Shown here: positions 1 through 8,878 of the stretch, one piece after another
How positions within the stretch are numbered: the stretch's first letter is position 1
Layout of the letters: each line of letters starts with the position of its first letter
Assembly (NCBI GenBank): GCA_032027005.1
Contig: JAVSMW010000012.1
Location: 109,313 to 173,312 of the forward strand
Reading direction: 5' to 3'
Source: JAVSMW01 sp032027005
GTDB taxonomy: Bacteria > Bacillota > Thermincolia > Thermincolales > UBA2595
Length of the DNA: 64,000 nt
Position numbers and translations under genes: made by a program
Notes under the pieces: generated by a model
What the model was told of the DNA's origin: nothing
Seen by the model: only the letters and a program-made list of their open reading frames with translations
The model's database searches: none

Positions 1-1827
1 ATATGAAAATTTTATTTTTTTATAATCCTCGATGTCGTTTTTTAACGCACCATAGGAGGTTATCACCAGATCGACCTCATTACTGCCGCAAATCAGCAAT
101 GTTCTTTTATCTTTTGCTCCCGTCACCACAAGCACCTTTAGCCCGGGCACAAATTTTTTCGCCTCCATCCTCCAATTATAAACAATGGACGTCGGCGCCA
201 CTACCATACACGGTAGCTTTCTATCTTTCTCACCGGCTATAAAGGCCAGCACCTGAAGAGTTTTGCCAAGCCCCATATCATCGGCCAAAATACCTCCAAA
301 GGAATAGCCGGCCATGGTTTTAAGCCATTTTACCCCGGTCACCTGATAGCTTCTGAGCACGCCTTTTAAAGCTTCACCCAGTACAACCTCAGCTTCGCCG
401 GGATTTGAAACGCTTTTCAGCAGGCGGCCCAGCCGGGACTCTATGGCAAAATTTTCCACGCCCTTTTCTCTGAGATAATGATCTATATAAAGGCACCGGT
501 TCAGGGGTATTTCAAAAACACCGCCATGAATGCTGCTTTTATTGATGTCCAGACTGTTTATCAAATCTATAAATTTACCGCTTTCAACACTGCTTAAGTT
601 TACGATAGCGCCATTTCGGAGCCTGTAGTATTTTTTCCCCTTCCTCACGGCATCCAGCAGCTCCGCCAATTCCTCATCACTTACATTCTCAAGGTTTATA
701 TTCATATGAATGACAGACCCGTCTTCAGACAAGCTCAGACCCAGGCCGCTTACGCTTTTCACATACAGCTTTTTAAAGTCCTCCGAATAATATACCTCGG
801 ATATTTTCTTGAGCTCCTTGAGGCTATCGGTTAATAAAAACATGATTTTTTCAACATCATCCAGCAAAAAAAGCCGCCCATACTCTCTAAATCCTAAATA
901 CTTCAATTCGGCTGTGACTTTCTTTTCGCTGTCAAGTTCCCGGAAGCTTTTATCAGCTGCAAAACCATCCATCGGATTTATGATCTGAGCCCCATAACAA
1001 AACTCGATTTTTGAGACAATGCCCTTTGGTGCCGCATCAAAATAGACCCTGCTTAGAAGTCCGCTTTCCGCCATTTCCTTCTGCACCGCACTATCCATGG
1101 AAATTTTTAATGCCTGGCGAAACCGATCAATAAAATTTTTCTGAAAAAGCTTTTTTTCATTGGTTCCAATTGTAAAAACAACAATGCTTTCCTCGTTTTT
1201 AAAAGGATATAGATTAATAAACAACTCTCTTTTAACTTCAGATAACTTGACAATAAGCCTTTTATCTTTAAAGGCAATATACCTGAAATTGACGGCAGCA
1301 GGCTCAAAATCTCCATATTCAGAGTAATCCATAGTTAAGGAAAGGCGGCGCTCCTCCCCTTTTTCAACGGTTATTTTGATGTCTATATCATTTTCATAAC
1401 GGATTTTGTCCGGCTGTTTGCAAAACCTGAGGCTGCCGATGTCGTCCCAGATATAATCCAACAATCTTTCGCTCTCGGCTTTGCCCAAAATCACTTCATG
1501 TGTATGTAATTCCTGTCTGATTTTTAAATTCCCCAAAAACTCCAGGAGCTTATTGTCAGCTTTTTCAAAATACATCTTTGCGGGCTCAAGGATAAAGTTT
1601 TTGCTGAAATAATAAGGCAGCAGGTCTTCCATCGCTTCCAGGAAATACCCGATGTCATTTAACCGGTACATTTTATCCATACCGGCAAATAATCCCAGCT
1701 TTAGAGAGAAAGGGGAACTAAGGCTATCCTCAAAATCCAGATAAACCTCCAGCTTGACCGGGATTTTGCCGTAAGTCGCATTCACTCCTTTGTAAAAAGC
1801 CGTTTTATTAAATTCAATCGGTTTCAT
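1..1827 (-). CDS. SNF2-family DNA helicase/translocase (partial, runs off left edge)
   Basis: Reading from the ATG at 1827 there is an uninterrupted frame of 609 codons to the window edge, so the C-terminal half of the protein is missing. Residues about 1-420 resemble the bacterial SNF2-helicase-associated region (a stretch like KMYRLNDIGYFLEAMEDLL is typical). The helicase core starts near residue 480, with SYQVTGVKWLKTMAGYSFGG and then Walker A GILADDMGLGKT, followed by motif Ia (APTSIVYNW). The DEAH box and second RecA lobe lie outside the window. No SWIM zinc-finger is seen at the N-terminus, although many relatives carry one. The gene starts only 9 bp after the stop of the JetC-like gene and on the same strand, so it is very probably co-transcribed with the SMC-like operon. 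SNF2 enzymes translocate on double-stranded DNA and remodel protein-DNA complexes; a role with the SMC proteins is inferred from position only. Confidence 0.9.
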   Translation of the reverse strand, partial: MKPIEFNKTAFYKGVNATYGKIPVKLEVYLDFEDSLSSPFSLKLGLFAGMDKMYRLNDIGYFLEAMEDLLPYYFSKNFILEPAKMYFEKADNKLLEFLGNLKIRQELHTHEVILGKAESERLLDYIWDDIGSLRFCKQPDKIRYENDIDIKITVEKGEERRLSLTMDYSEYGDFEPAAVNFRYIAFKDKRLIVKLSEVKRELFINLYPFKNEESIVVFTIGTNEKKLFQKNFIDRFRQALKISMDSAVQKEMAESGLLSRVYFDAAPKGIVSKIEFCYGAQIINPMDGFAADKSFRELDSEKKVTAELKYLGFREYGRLFLLDDVEKIMFLLTDSLKELKKISEVYYSEDFKKLYVKSVSGLGLSLSEDGSVIHMNINLENVSDEELAELLDAVRKGKKYYRLRNGAIVNLSSVESGKFIDLINSLDINKSSIHGGVFEIPLNRCLYIDHYLREKGVENFAIESRLGRLLKSVSNPGEAEVVLGEALKGVLRSYQVTGVKWLKTMAGYSFGGILADDMGLGKTLQVLAFIAGEKDRKLPCMVVAPTSIVYNWRMEAKKFVPGLKVLVVTGAKDKRTLLICGSNEVDLVITSYGALKNDIEDYKKIKFSY

Positions 1828-1836
1828 CGTCTTCAC

Positions 1837-4800
1837 CTAATTCGCCAATTCAAATCTTGATTTATCCTCAATTTTGAACATGGATGCCGACAGTATCTCG
1901 TCTTCTGCCTCAATGATATCTTTTTTGACAATCTTCAGCTCAATATACTCATCTTCTCTTCCCACTTCACGTTCAATATTCAACGAGTAAATAAGGTTGA
2001 ACCTGTCAAAAATCGTATGCTCTTTCAAATCCGTCAAGCATATCATTTGTGTATTGTACTTTTTGGCAACCTCAAACAATGGCTTCAAAAGGTGCTCGGA
2101 GGTTATGGGGCCAAAGGGGTTGTCCATGATCAATACCTTGCTGTCCTGATTAGCCCCCAGTAAGTTTTCTCCCCTCATATATGTCAGAAGGGAAATAAAT
2201 ACGACAAAGGCACTGACAAACTTTTCTCCGCCGGAATTCTCTTCTATCACCTGCTTCCAGGTTTTCTTCTTCAACTTGTTCGGTTCAATTTTAATTAGCG
2301 TGATTTCGATTTTCTTTATACAAACCAGCCTGTCAAAAAGGTCATAGGTGCTTATTTCATTCGTCAGCAGTCCATCCATGGATTTTCCCTGCTTGTACAG
2401 GCTTACACAATTCCTGATGGTATTTTTCAGATATTCTTTTAATGCTATTGTATCCAATTCGTCCTTCTCAGGCAGGCTGATGATGAGCATTTTGCATCTT
2501 TTCCCGTCAACCTCAATGGTGGAATTTCTGTCAATGCTATTCATTTCATCATATACATTTTTAAGATAGCTCCAGGTGTTGTCGATGATGCAATTTTCCA
2601 TATCATCCATTTTCCGGATATCTATGGAATGCTGCTCCAGCTTTCTGTCAATCTGCAGGTAAACCCTGCTCACGGCATTCAGCGCGTGGACGGGCTGATA
2701 TCTCTTTTCTCCGTCCAGTATGGAATTGAACAGATTTTTAAACACCTCGGCTTTGCCGGTAAATTCGCTTTCAAGCTCATTATAGCGGGAGGTCAGCATA
2801 TTCCGGGTATCATTGGCAAGAGTGGCAAATTCTTTGTATTCTTTAACAAGCTTCCATACATATGTATCGAGATCACCCTCAATCATCTGCGGATCCGCTA
2901 TTTTAGCCGCAAATAAAGTATATTCCGCCAGGCCGAAACTGACCTTTTGCAGGTTATTTTCCTGGAGTCTTACAAGGGACAATTCCTTCTCAAAGCCTTT
3001 CAGCCTGGTTTTCAGAAGCTCTCTCTCCCTATCGAAATCCATATCCCTTATAGTTTGCCTTAGCTTTGGCTCATCATATCCATACCGCTCCTTTATATTC
3101 CTTAGCACGTATTTCAAGTCTGAATTTCTTTCGGCAATGGCAACCTGTATCCCGTTTTTATTTTCATGCAGCCCGCTTAAATTTTGGTTTATTTCACTTA
3201 ATTTCTGATGAATGCCTGCAAATTCAAATTCATTGAATTCCTTGCCCATATATATGTGTTCTGCAATACCCAAATCATCAAGCTCTTTTTGCTTTTCATT
3301 TCTCTGACCCTTGTAATCCTCCAGGATATCCCGCAAGGTTTGGATTTTGCCGCTTATTTTCGAAGTAAACACCGTCAGCTTTGATTCCAGCTTTTCTATG
3401 TCTTCATCCATAAATTTGCCGGTCCCCGTATCACTGTATTTTTCAAACTCACGCCTGTCCTTCTCCAAAACTGCGGCAATATTGGCTATTTTCAAGCCCC
3501 TGTCATGAATATCCTCCCTGGTCCTGGACAGCTCATTCTCCAATATGTCAAGAGAGGCTCCCGAATTTTTCAAGCCTTCCTCTTTCAGCTTTTTACTCTT
3601 CAAATCACGGGCATACCCTTCATACCTGCCGATAAGCCCCCAGATGTCCTCTTTTTTCCTCATAAATCTGTTTTTTTCATTTTCCAGAGTGCTTTGCCGT
3701 TGACTATCAGCAGCAGCACTTTTCTTTATTGCCGCTATCCTTGCTTCCTGATCCGCGGTTTTCAATGCACCTGCAGCAAGCTCCCCGGCCATAGCCCTAA
3801 TTTCATCTGCCAGCTTGTCCACGCTTTCCCTGGTATATGAAAAGCCTTCTAGCTTTAAAATGCTTAACCTTATATTATTCAAGGCTTCCTGCGCATTTTC
3901 AATAATTCCGTTGTTTTTGTCCATCTTAAAAGATATTTCATCAGTAATTTCTTTTAAATAATTCTTATTCAAAATCCTGTCGTCAAAAGCAATCAAAAAA
4001 TCAAGCTCACCCACAGAATGGACATTGTTCCTCGACTTCACCGCCAAGGCTTGCTCAAGCTTTTCCCTTTCCAGCAAGGGAATTACGGGGGATAAGGCCC
4101 CTTTGAATTCTAGCTCCTGAATGCGTTTCAGGTCATTTTGCGAGACAATCAGGGAATAGGGTAAAAACGGGTTGCTTTTAACAAGCTTCAGCTTTGCATT
4201 TTTATTATCCGGTATACTTCTCAGCCATTCATAGCCAAACTCTACATATATGCTTTCATCATCAAATATTTTTTTCAATTCCTCCGGCAGCTCAAATGCC
4301 TTTCCGGCTTCATACAGCTTCATCTGCTTTTTAAGCATGGAGTTTTCAAGATTTCTGCCATTTATCAGCTTATTGTATTTTTCCAGGTCTGTCGACAAGG
4401 AAATAAATAGCTTTTCTTTATCAAAGAGGCAATCCTCACTTAACTGGTAAGATTCTACAATTTTGTCGATACTCCTTTTTTCATTCTCAAACACATGGTA
4501 TACGGCTTCTTTTTTACTCTTTTCTGTGGCCAATACCTGGCTTTTATCCCGGAGCTCCTTGCCTTCCTTTTCTAAAAGCTCTATTTCCCTCTGATTTTCA
4601 ATTTGCTTTTCCTTTATTTCTAGCATACTTTTTTCAATATCCGCTTCTTCGCTCTCTAGCCTGCTTTGCAAAATATGCACACTGTCAGAAGCGTATTCAC
4701 CGGTATTGATGTTTTTAACCACATCAAAGTCAGGGTATGCCGCTCTTAAAGCGCCCTCTGTCTCATTAAAAACAGCCATGCGGCCTCGAATGCGAATGAG

Positions 4801-6216
4801 GTCGTCGTTTAGAGAGGCTATTTCCTTTTTAAGTTTTTCGTACTCATTCAAGGCTCCGGAAAGCCTGCTTTTTTCATCCTCCAAATGCTGCTTCTCACTA
4901 TTTACCGTCTTTTCCAACTGAAGTATCCTGGTCCTGTACTTTTCCTGCAGGGAATATTCGATGTCATTGATAATATTCTTTATATCCTCCTGCTGCAAGC
5001 TCTCTTTTTCCAGTTCCGTTTCAAATTTCGCCACTTTGGAATTGAGATTTTTCAATTCTTCCTTCAGCCGGACACCCGTCAGCAGCTTTCTCTTGTATTC
5101 AAGCTGATTCAAATCCGTTTTATGTCCGGCGATCTTTTCGTCGATGCCCTTCACCTTTTCCTTCAGCAGTTGTAACGCATCCGCTATTTCGTGGTATTCA
5201 CCGGACATTTTCTCATACTCAAGCTCCTTCCGGTCATCCTCGGCCTGCTTTATATTTGCTGATAATTCCTCTTTTTTCAGGTCAAGAGCTTTCATCCGGT
5301 CATTAACAAATACATATGCATTCCCCAGATCAGACTTGTTTTTTTCTGATTTTGCCAGTATTTCCCTAAAGTCTTCCAAGCCCTTTACTAGCTCCGAGGA
5401 TTTTCTTTTAAAGCTTTCAAATATTTCCCGCTCCCGGATCATGTCATTGTTTTTTACAAGCTGCCCGGCATGATTTTTAATCAATTCCTTTATGTTTTCA
5501 ACAAAATTACCGGTTTTATTTAATTGTTCCTCAATGGTAGGTATAAACCACTTTTTAACAAGGGCGCTGTTTGTCTTACAATCATTGAAGAAGGAATTCA
5601 GTCCGGCTTCCGCCTCATTAATTCTGACCATCAGGTTTTTCCACTCAAGCTGGTTAATCTTATGTTCCATAAGCCTTCTTGCATATTCCTTTTTGTCCTC
5701 CGGTAAATCCCACCGGAACAGCCACACACCATTGCCTTCTTTTTCCGCATTCGACAGGCTTCTTACCACCCTGTCAAATTCAATCAACCGGACAATGCCT
5801 CTTTCCTCTTCCAGCAACCCGATGTTTTTTATATCGAAATTACTTTCTTCCTCATACTCCGAGATAAAGGTTACGATCCTGAGGCTTTCACTTTCATCCT
5901 CTATATTTTTACTCAGGACCCTCTTGATGCCAATCCCTGTCAATACCTTTTTGGAGCTGTCGTCCAAAATCCACTCGATCATAATATAGACAGGTGCCTT
6001 CGTATTGGTGAAATAACCTTTAAACAGCCTATCCTTAAGCTTTTGCTTTGGAATGATAGGCTGCATCATCATTTGCACCAGTACGGTCTTGCCGCCTCCA
6101 TTCTGGAGGTTTAGCAAGGTATCCTCCCCGTTGTGAAAATCAAAGGTCTGGTCATAAATATGCCGGTTGTCATTATATGTGAAATTTACAAAGCGTATTT
6201 TTCCTATCTTTGCCAT
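1837..6216 (-). CDS. JetC-like SMC-family ATPase (Wadjet-type)
   Basis: Encodes about 1459 residues with the layout of an SMC/MukB-type ATPase. An N-terminal head has Walker A NGGGKT at about residues 39-44. Two long charged coiled-coil arms flank a central globular hinge-like segment near residues 620-730. A C-terminal head carries the ABC signature NSGGEK, then a Walker B-like VLIMDNPFG, with Asn where many ATPases have Glu after the Asp. The start chosen is the ATG at 6216, preceded by a GGGGGG ribosome site 6 bases upstream; a frame open to 6249 has no such site. It follows the JetB-like gene by 1 bp. In Wadjet systems JetC is the loop-extruding motor that, with JetA (kleisin) and JetB (KITE), recognises small circular DNA for cleavage by JetD. 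Assignment rests on gene order, sizes and motifs; a distinct SMC-like family remains possible. Confidence 0.82.
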   Translation of the reverse strand: MAKIGKIRFVNFTYNDNRHIYDQTFDFHNGEDTLLNLQNGGGKTVLVQMMMQPIIPKQKLKDRLFKGYFTNTKAPVYIMIEWILDDSSKKVLTGIGIKRVLSKNIEDESESLRIVTFISEYEEESNFDIKNIGLLEEERGIVRLIEFDRVVRSLSNAEKEGNGVWLFRWDLPEDKKEYARRLMEHKINQLEWKNLMVRINEAEAGLNSFFNDCKTNSALVKKWFIPTIEEQLNKTGNFVENIKELIKNHAGQLVKNNDMIREREIFESFKRKSSELVKGLEDFREILAKSEKNKSDLGNAYVFVNDRMKALDLKKEELSANIKQAEDDRKELEYEKMSGEYHEIADALQLLKEKVKGIDEKIAGHKTDLNQLEYKRKLLTGVRLKEELKNLNSKVAKFETELEKESLQQEDIKNIINDIEYSLQEKYRTRILQLEKTVNSEKQHLEDEKSRLSGALNEYEKLKKEIASLNDDLIRIRGRMAVFNETEGALRAAYPDFDVVKNINTGEYASDSVHILQSRLESEEADIEKSMLEIKEKQIENQREIELLEKEGKELRDKSQVLATEKSKKEAVYHVFENEKRSIDKIVESYQLSEDCLFDKEKLFISLSTDLEKYNKLINGRNLENSMLKKQMKLYEAGKAFELPEELKKIFDDESIYVEFGYEWLRSIPDNKNAKLKLVKSNPFLPYSLIVSQNDLKRIQELEFKGALSPVIPLLEREKLEQALAVKSRNNVHSVGELDFLIAFDDRILNKNYLKEITDEISFKMDKNNGIIENAQEALNNIRLSILKLEGFSYTRESVDKLADEIRAMAGELAAGALKTADQEARIAAIKKSAAADSQRQSTLENEKNRFMRKKEDIWGLIGRYEGYARDLKSKKLKEEGLKNSGASLDILENELSRTREDIHDRGLKIANIAAVLEKDRREFEKYSDTGTGKFMDEDIEKLESKLTVFTSKISGKIQTLRDILEDYKGQRNEKQKELDDLGIAEHIYMGKEFNEFEFAGIHQKLSEINQNLSGLHENKNGIQVAIAERNSDLKYVLRNIKERYGYDEPKLRQTIRDMDFDRERELLKTRLKGFEKELSLVRLQENNLQKVSFGLAEYTLFAAKIADPQMIEGDLDTYVWKLVKEYKEFATLANDTRNMLTSRYNELESEFTGKAEVFKNLFNSILDGEKRYQPVHALNAVSRVYLQIDRKLEQHSIDIRKMDDMENCIIDNTWSYLKNVYDEMNSIDRNSTIEVDGKRCKMLIISLPEKDELDTIALKEYLKNTIRNCVSLYKQGKSMDGLLTNEISTYDLFDRLVCIKKIEITLIKIEPNKLKKKTWKQVIEENSGGEKFVSAFVVFISLLTYMRGENLLGANQDSKVLIMDNPFGPITSEHLLKPLFEVAKKYNTQMICLTDLKEHTIFDRFNLIYSLNIEREVGREDEYIELKIVKKDIIEAEDEILSASMFKIEDKSRFELAN

Positions 6217-6217
6217 T

Positions 6218-6907
6218 TTAGCCCCCCAATATTTTATCAATAATCTCAATTCTTCCGCTATCCAGAAAATTATACATCATCAGATGTGTAAGCTTATTTG
6301 TCGGACGAATATCTTCTTCCGCCATATCGTAAATCAAGAGGCCATGCTTTGCTAAAAAGCCGCAAACGCTACGGATATAACCGTACTTGGTTTTTCTTTT
6401 TCCCTGCTCATCGATTTGCAGGGCATTCCAGTGCTCAAACATAGCCGTAATGTTAATCATGGCCTCTTCCTGCTCGCGCTCGATATTTTTTTTGGAATTT
6501 GCGTAACCGAGCCTGGAGGTAATGACCTCTTCAAGCTCAGCAAGCCTGATAAAATCCCTGGATTTTACGAAGCTGCCTCTGCCGCTGAAAAACACCATAA
6601 TAATCATGGTGATTATATACTGAGACAAATAAAAATCAATTTTTCGGGTATCATAGCTGATGATTTTCTGCAGGTCCATATCCTTGATCCCTATAACGTC
6701 ATTATCTTCATCAGGTATAAGATATACCACCTGGTTAAACTTTTCTATTGAAACAGCGCTTTCCCTGGCCATAATCTCGAGCAGGTGCCTGACTTCACTA
6801 TCTGAGTAGTCCAGATACAGTTCCTTGTTATTTTCAAAGGCAAGCTCTCCTTCTTTTAATAAAAAATAGTAAATCCTCATTGCTTTTTCCAGATTCGATT
6901 CATTCAA
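6218..6907 (-). CDS. JetB-like KITE subunit (DUF6063-like)
   Basis: A 229-residue protein lying between the JetA-like and JetC-like genes, as expected for the KITE subunit of a Wadjet/MksBEF-type SMC complex. It is predicted soluble and mostly helical, with a central segment (YDTRKIDFYLSQYIITMIIMVFF) and an Arg/Lys-rich winged-helix-like C-terminus (RKTKYGYIRSVCGFLAKHG). I recognise the family by resemblance to the short subunit found beside DUF5716-type JetA proteins, not by a catalytic motif. The start codon is TTG at 6907, sharing TTGA with the stop of the upstream gene (4-bp overlap), with a GAGGTGA ribosome site inside the upstream coding end. Tight overlap implies translational coupling and fixed stoichiometry with the kleisin. 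Confidence 0.72.
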   Translation of the reverse strand: MNESNLEKAMRIYYFLLKEGELAFENNKELYLDYSDSEVRHLLEIMARESAVSIEKFNQVVYLIPDEDNDVIGIKDMDLQKIISYDTRKIDFYLSQYIITMIIMVFFSGRGSFVKSRDFIRLAELEEVITSRLGYANSKKNIEREQEEAMINITAMFEHWNALQIDEQGKRKTKYGYIRSVCGFLAKHGLLIYDMAEEDIRPTNKLTHLMMYNFLDSGRIEIIDKILGG

Positions 6908-8583
6908 ATTTTATTCACCTCAGCCTTGAACAATATATCGGGGCAATTCAGTCCCGATACCCTATCAAAGGTAAAGGGACACCCCTCTGCGGGAGGTATT
7001 TCTTTCGGGTCTGAGGAATGTCCCCAGGCGGCTCCTGCCGGAAGCTTTTCCGGGATAAACACCGTTTCATTCCTTGAAAGCAGTATTTTTAAGCTTGAAA
7101 TTTCATGATAGCGTCTATCCCTGTTTAACAGCTCAAGAACACAATATTTTATGTCAAAAGCTGCCGATGGATTGAAAACAGTCTTGCTTTTCTGATTTTT
7201 TATTGTAGTAAAATCCACATCTTTAATACTGCTGAGCTGAAGCAGCACATTGGTTAGAAGCTTCAGGTCAGGTACAATCCTATGATACTCTGCCTTTGAA
7301 ACCTCAACCAGTTTTGACAGCAATATTTGCTTATCAGGGGCTGCCAACGCGTTTTTACAGATGATTTCGAATAAATCAAGGTATCTCTCATTCGTGTTCC
7401 GGATCTTAATATCATTTTCACTTTCCAGCTTGTTAAAGTAGCGTTCCGACATCAATATGCCGCTGCCCTCATTGAAAGTCTCGGTCGCTGCGATTCTTTG
7501 CTCCTTAAGCGCCTTTTTAATATTGAAAATCTTATCAAGCTCCGGCTTGAACAGGGGTCTTAGAATTTTAATCAGCGGATAAGCTAAATCAGGATTTTCC
7601 TCCATTTTCTTAATGACGGTCTCCTCAAAATTCAGCCTGTTTTCAAAGCCGATATAAAGTATGTTGTCAACCGCCTCATCATAAATCCTCTGAAGTTCCT
7701 GCTGCTTTAAAAGGAGATTGGACTGCTCGGTGATAATAAGCTTCAGCCTGTTTTTTATATAGGATATGTTTTCGATTTCCTTGTTCAGGGCCTCCCTGTC
7801 AATTCCCGCCTGATGGCTGTCCACAATGGAATCTTCCACCTTGCCGATTAATTCATACAAATCGTCATATCCCCGTTTTTGCTCATCAATAGATGAAAAC
7901 GTACTATTGTATATTTTTTCATATTCCTCTATACCGGTGCTGCCTATATCTTCCTTTACTCTTTTGATGAAGTAGTTGATTCGCTGTATTTGCGTTCTAC
8001 TTATATTGAACAGGCCGTCTGCATTATTTCTAGCGGCATTGAAATTTCTTTTTTTGATGGACAGGCTCAGCTTGAACTGTTCAATGGAAACCTTCATCGC
8101 ATCCTCGATTTCCAATGTATTGAACATAAACTTATAGCCTTGGGGAGTCATGTAGTATGAATAAACTGTGTCGTTTCCCATAGACACTCGCTTATCATCA
8201 ATTAATTTGATATTGATTTTCTCCTCTTTGCCGGTCTCAAAATTATAGGTGCTGAAATAGTGCGGAATGCCGCTATTTTGCAGGCAGTCCTTGATCAGAT
8301 AATCCGCTATGCTCAGATATTCTTCATCCGGAATATTTTTTTTGAGATAATCAACATCAAGCCTTCTTATAAACCCGGCTATGTCATTTTTCGTGCAAAT
8401 TTCTTCCACCAGAGATTTCTCCATAATAAAACACAAAACCAGCATAGCCAGGTTAATTGCTTCCGAGCCGTCGAATTCGTACTCTCTGAACTTTATTTTT
8501 CTGGAAACCCTTGTTGTTATAAAATCCACTATGGCCACTATTTCCGTTCGCCTGTGAAAATCCTTCAAAAAATCGTATGTCAA
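6904..8583 (-). CDS. JetA-like kleisin subunit (DUF5716-like, Wadjet-type)
   Basis: First gene of the SMC-like operon, 559 residues. The N-terminus (MTYDFLKDFHRRTEIVAIVD, then a VSRKIKF stretch) and the following winged-helix-like region fit the JetA/DUF5716 family. Residues about 180-330 are strongly helical and charged, as expected for a kleisin middle region that bridges SMC heads. The start appears to be TTG at 8583, preceded by GTGAGAG. No membrane segment or enzymatic motif is seen. In Wadjet complexes JetA closes the ring formed by two JetC subunits and binds JetB. The promoter should lie in 8584-8680, which is AT-rich, immediately next to a hairpin block that looks like a transposon end. 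Confidence 0.75.
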   Translation of the reverse strand: MTYDFLKDFHRRTEIVAIVDFITTRVSRKIKFREYEFDGSEAINLAMLVLCFIMEKSLVEEICTKNDIAGFIRRLDVDYLKKNIPDEEYLSIADYLIKDCLQNSGIPHYFSTYNFETGKEEKINIKLIDDKRVSMGNDTVYSYYMTPQGYKFMFNTLEIEDAMKVSIEQFKLSLSIKKRNFNAARNNADGLFNISRTQIQRINYFIKRVKEDIGSTGIEEYEKIYNSTFSSIDEQKRGYDDLYELIGKVEDSIVDSHQAGIDREALNKEIENISYIKNRLKLIITEQSNLLLKQQELQRIYDEAVDNILYIGFENRLNFEETVIKKMEENPDLAYPLIKILRPLFKPELDKIFNIKKALKEQRIAATETFNEGSGILMSERYFNKLESENDIKIRNTNERYLDLFEIICKNALAAPDKQILLSKLVEVSKAEYHRIVPDLKLLTNVLLQLSSIKDVDFTTIKNQKSKTVFNPSAAFDIKYCVLELLNRDRRYHEISSLKILLSRNETVFIPEKLPAGAAWGHSSDPKEIPPAEGCPFTFDRVSGLNCPDILFKAEVNKI

Positions 8584-8678
8584 TTTTCTCTCACTTTCTT
8601 GCTGACAGCACCAGACTTTTTTAGTTTATTTATACACAATTTATACAAATAATTCAAGTAATATTTATCATCGTCCAA

Positions 8679-8814
8679 AACCCCCACTTCTACAAGTGGG
8701 GGTTACAGCTTCTACTCTTCGGTGGGGGTAGAGTCCCCCACCGAAGCCCCGATGTTCAGCTTTAGCTGAACGAGTTCACTTGCCCAAATAATAGACGATA
8801 GGATGACAAGTGAA
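8679..8814 (+). mobile_element. IS200/IS605-like right-end hairpin block without transposase
   Basis: Four inverted repeats lie in about 135 bp. 8679-8704 is an 11-bp perfect stem with a 4-base loop. 8717-8746 is a 12-bp perfect stem (CTTCGGTGGGGG/CCCCCACCGAAG). 8754-8771 is GTTCAGCT/AGCTGAAC with a 2-base loop. TTCACTTG at 8775-8782 pairs with CAAGTGAA at 8807-8814. The order GAAGCCCC, small hairpin, GAGTTCAC resembles the right ends, and overlapping omega-RNA 3' scaffolds, of TnpB-carrying IS200/IS605 elements in Firmicutes. There is no tnpA or tnpB frame nearby, so this is a solo end or palindromic remnant. It could also terminate transcription from either side. Confidence 0.55.
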
Positions 8815-8878
8815 TCGTCAATTTATTCTTTCATCATCAGATGGCGCCGCGCAAGCAGCATGAGGTCTATCCACATTT

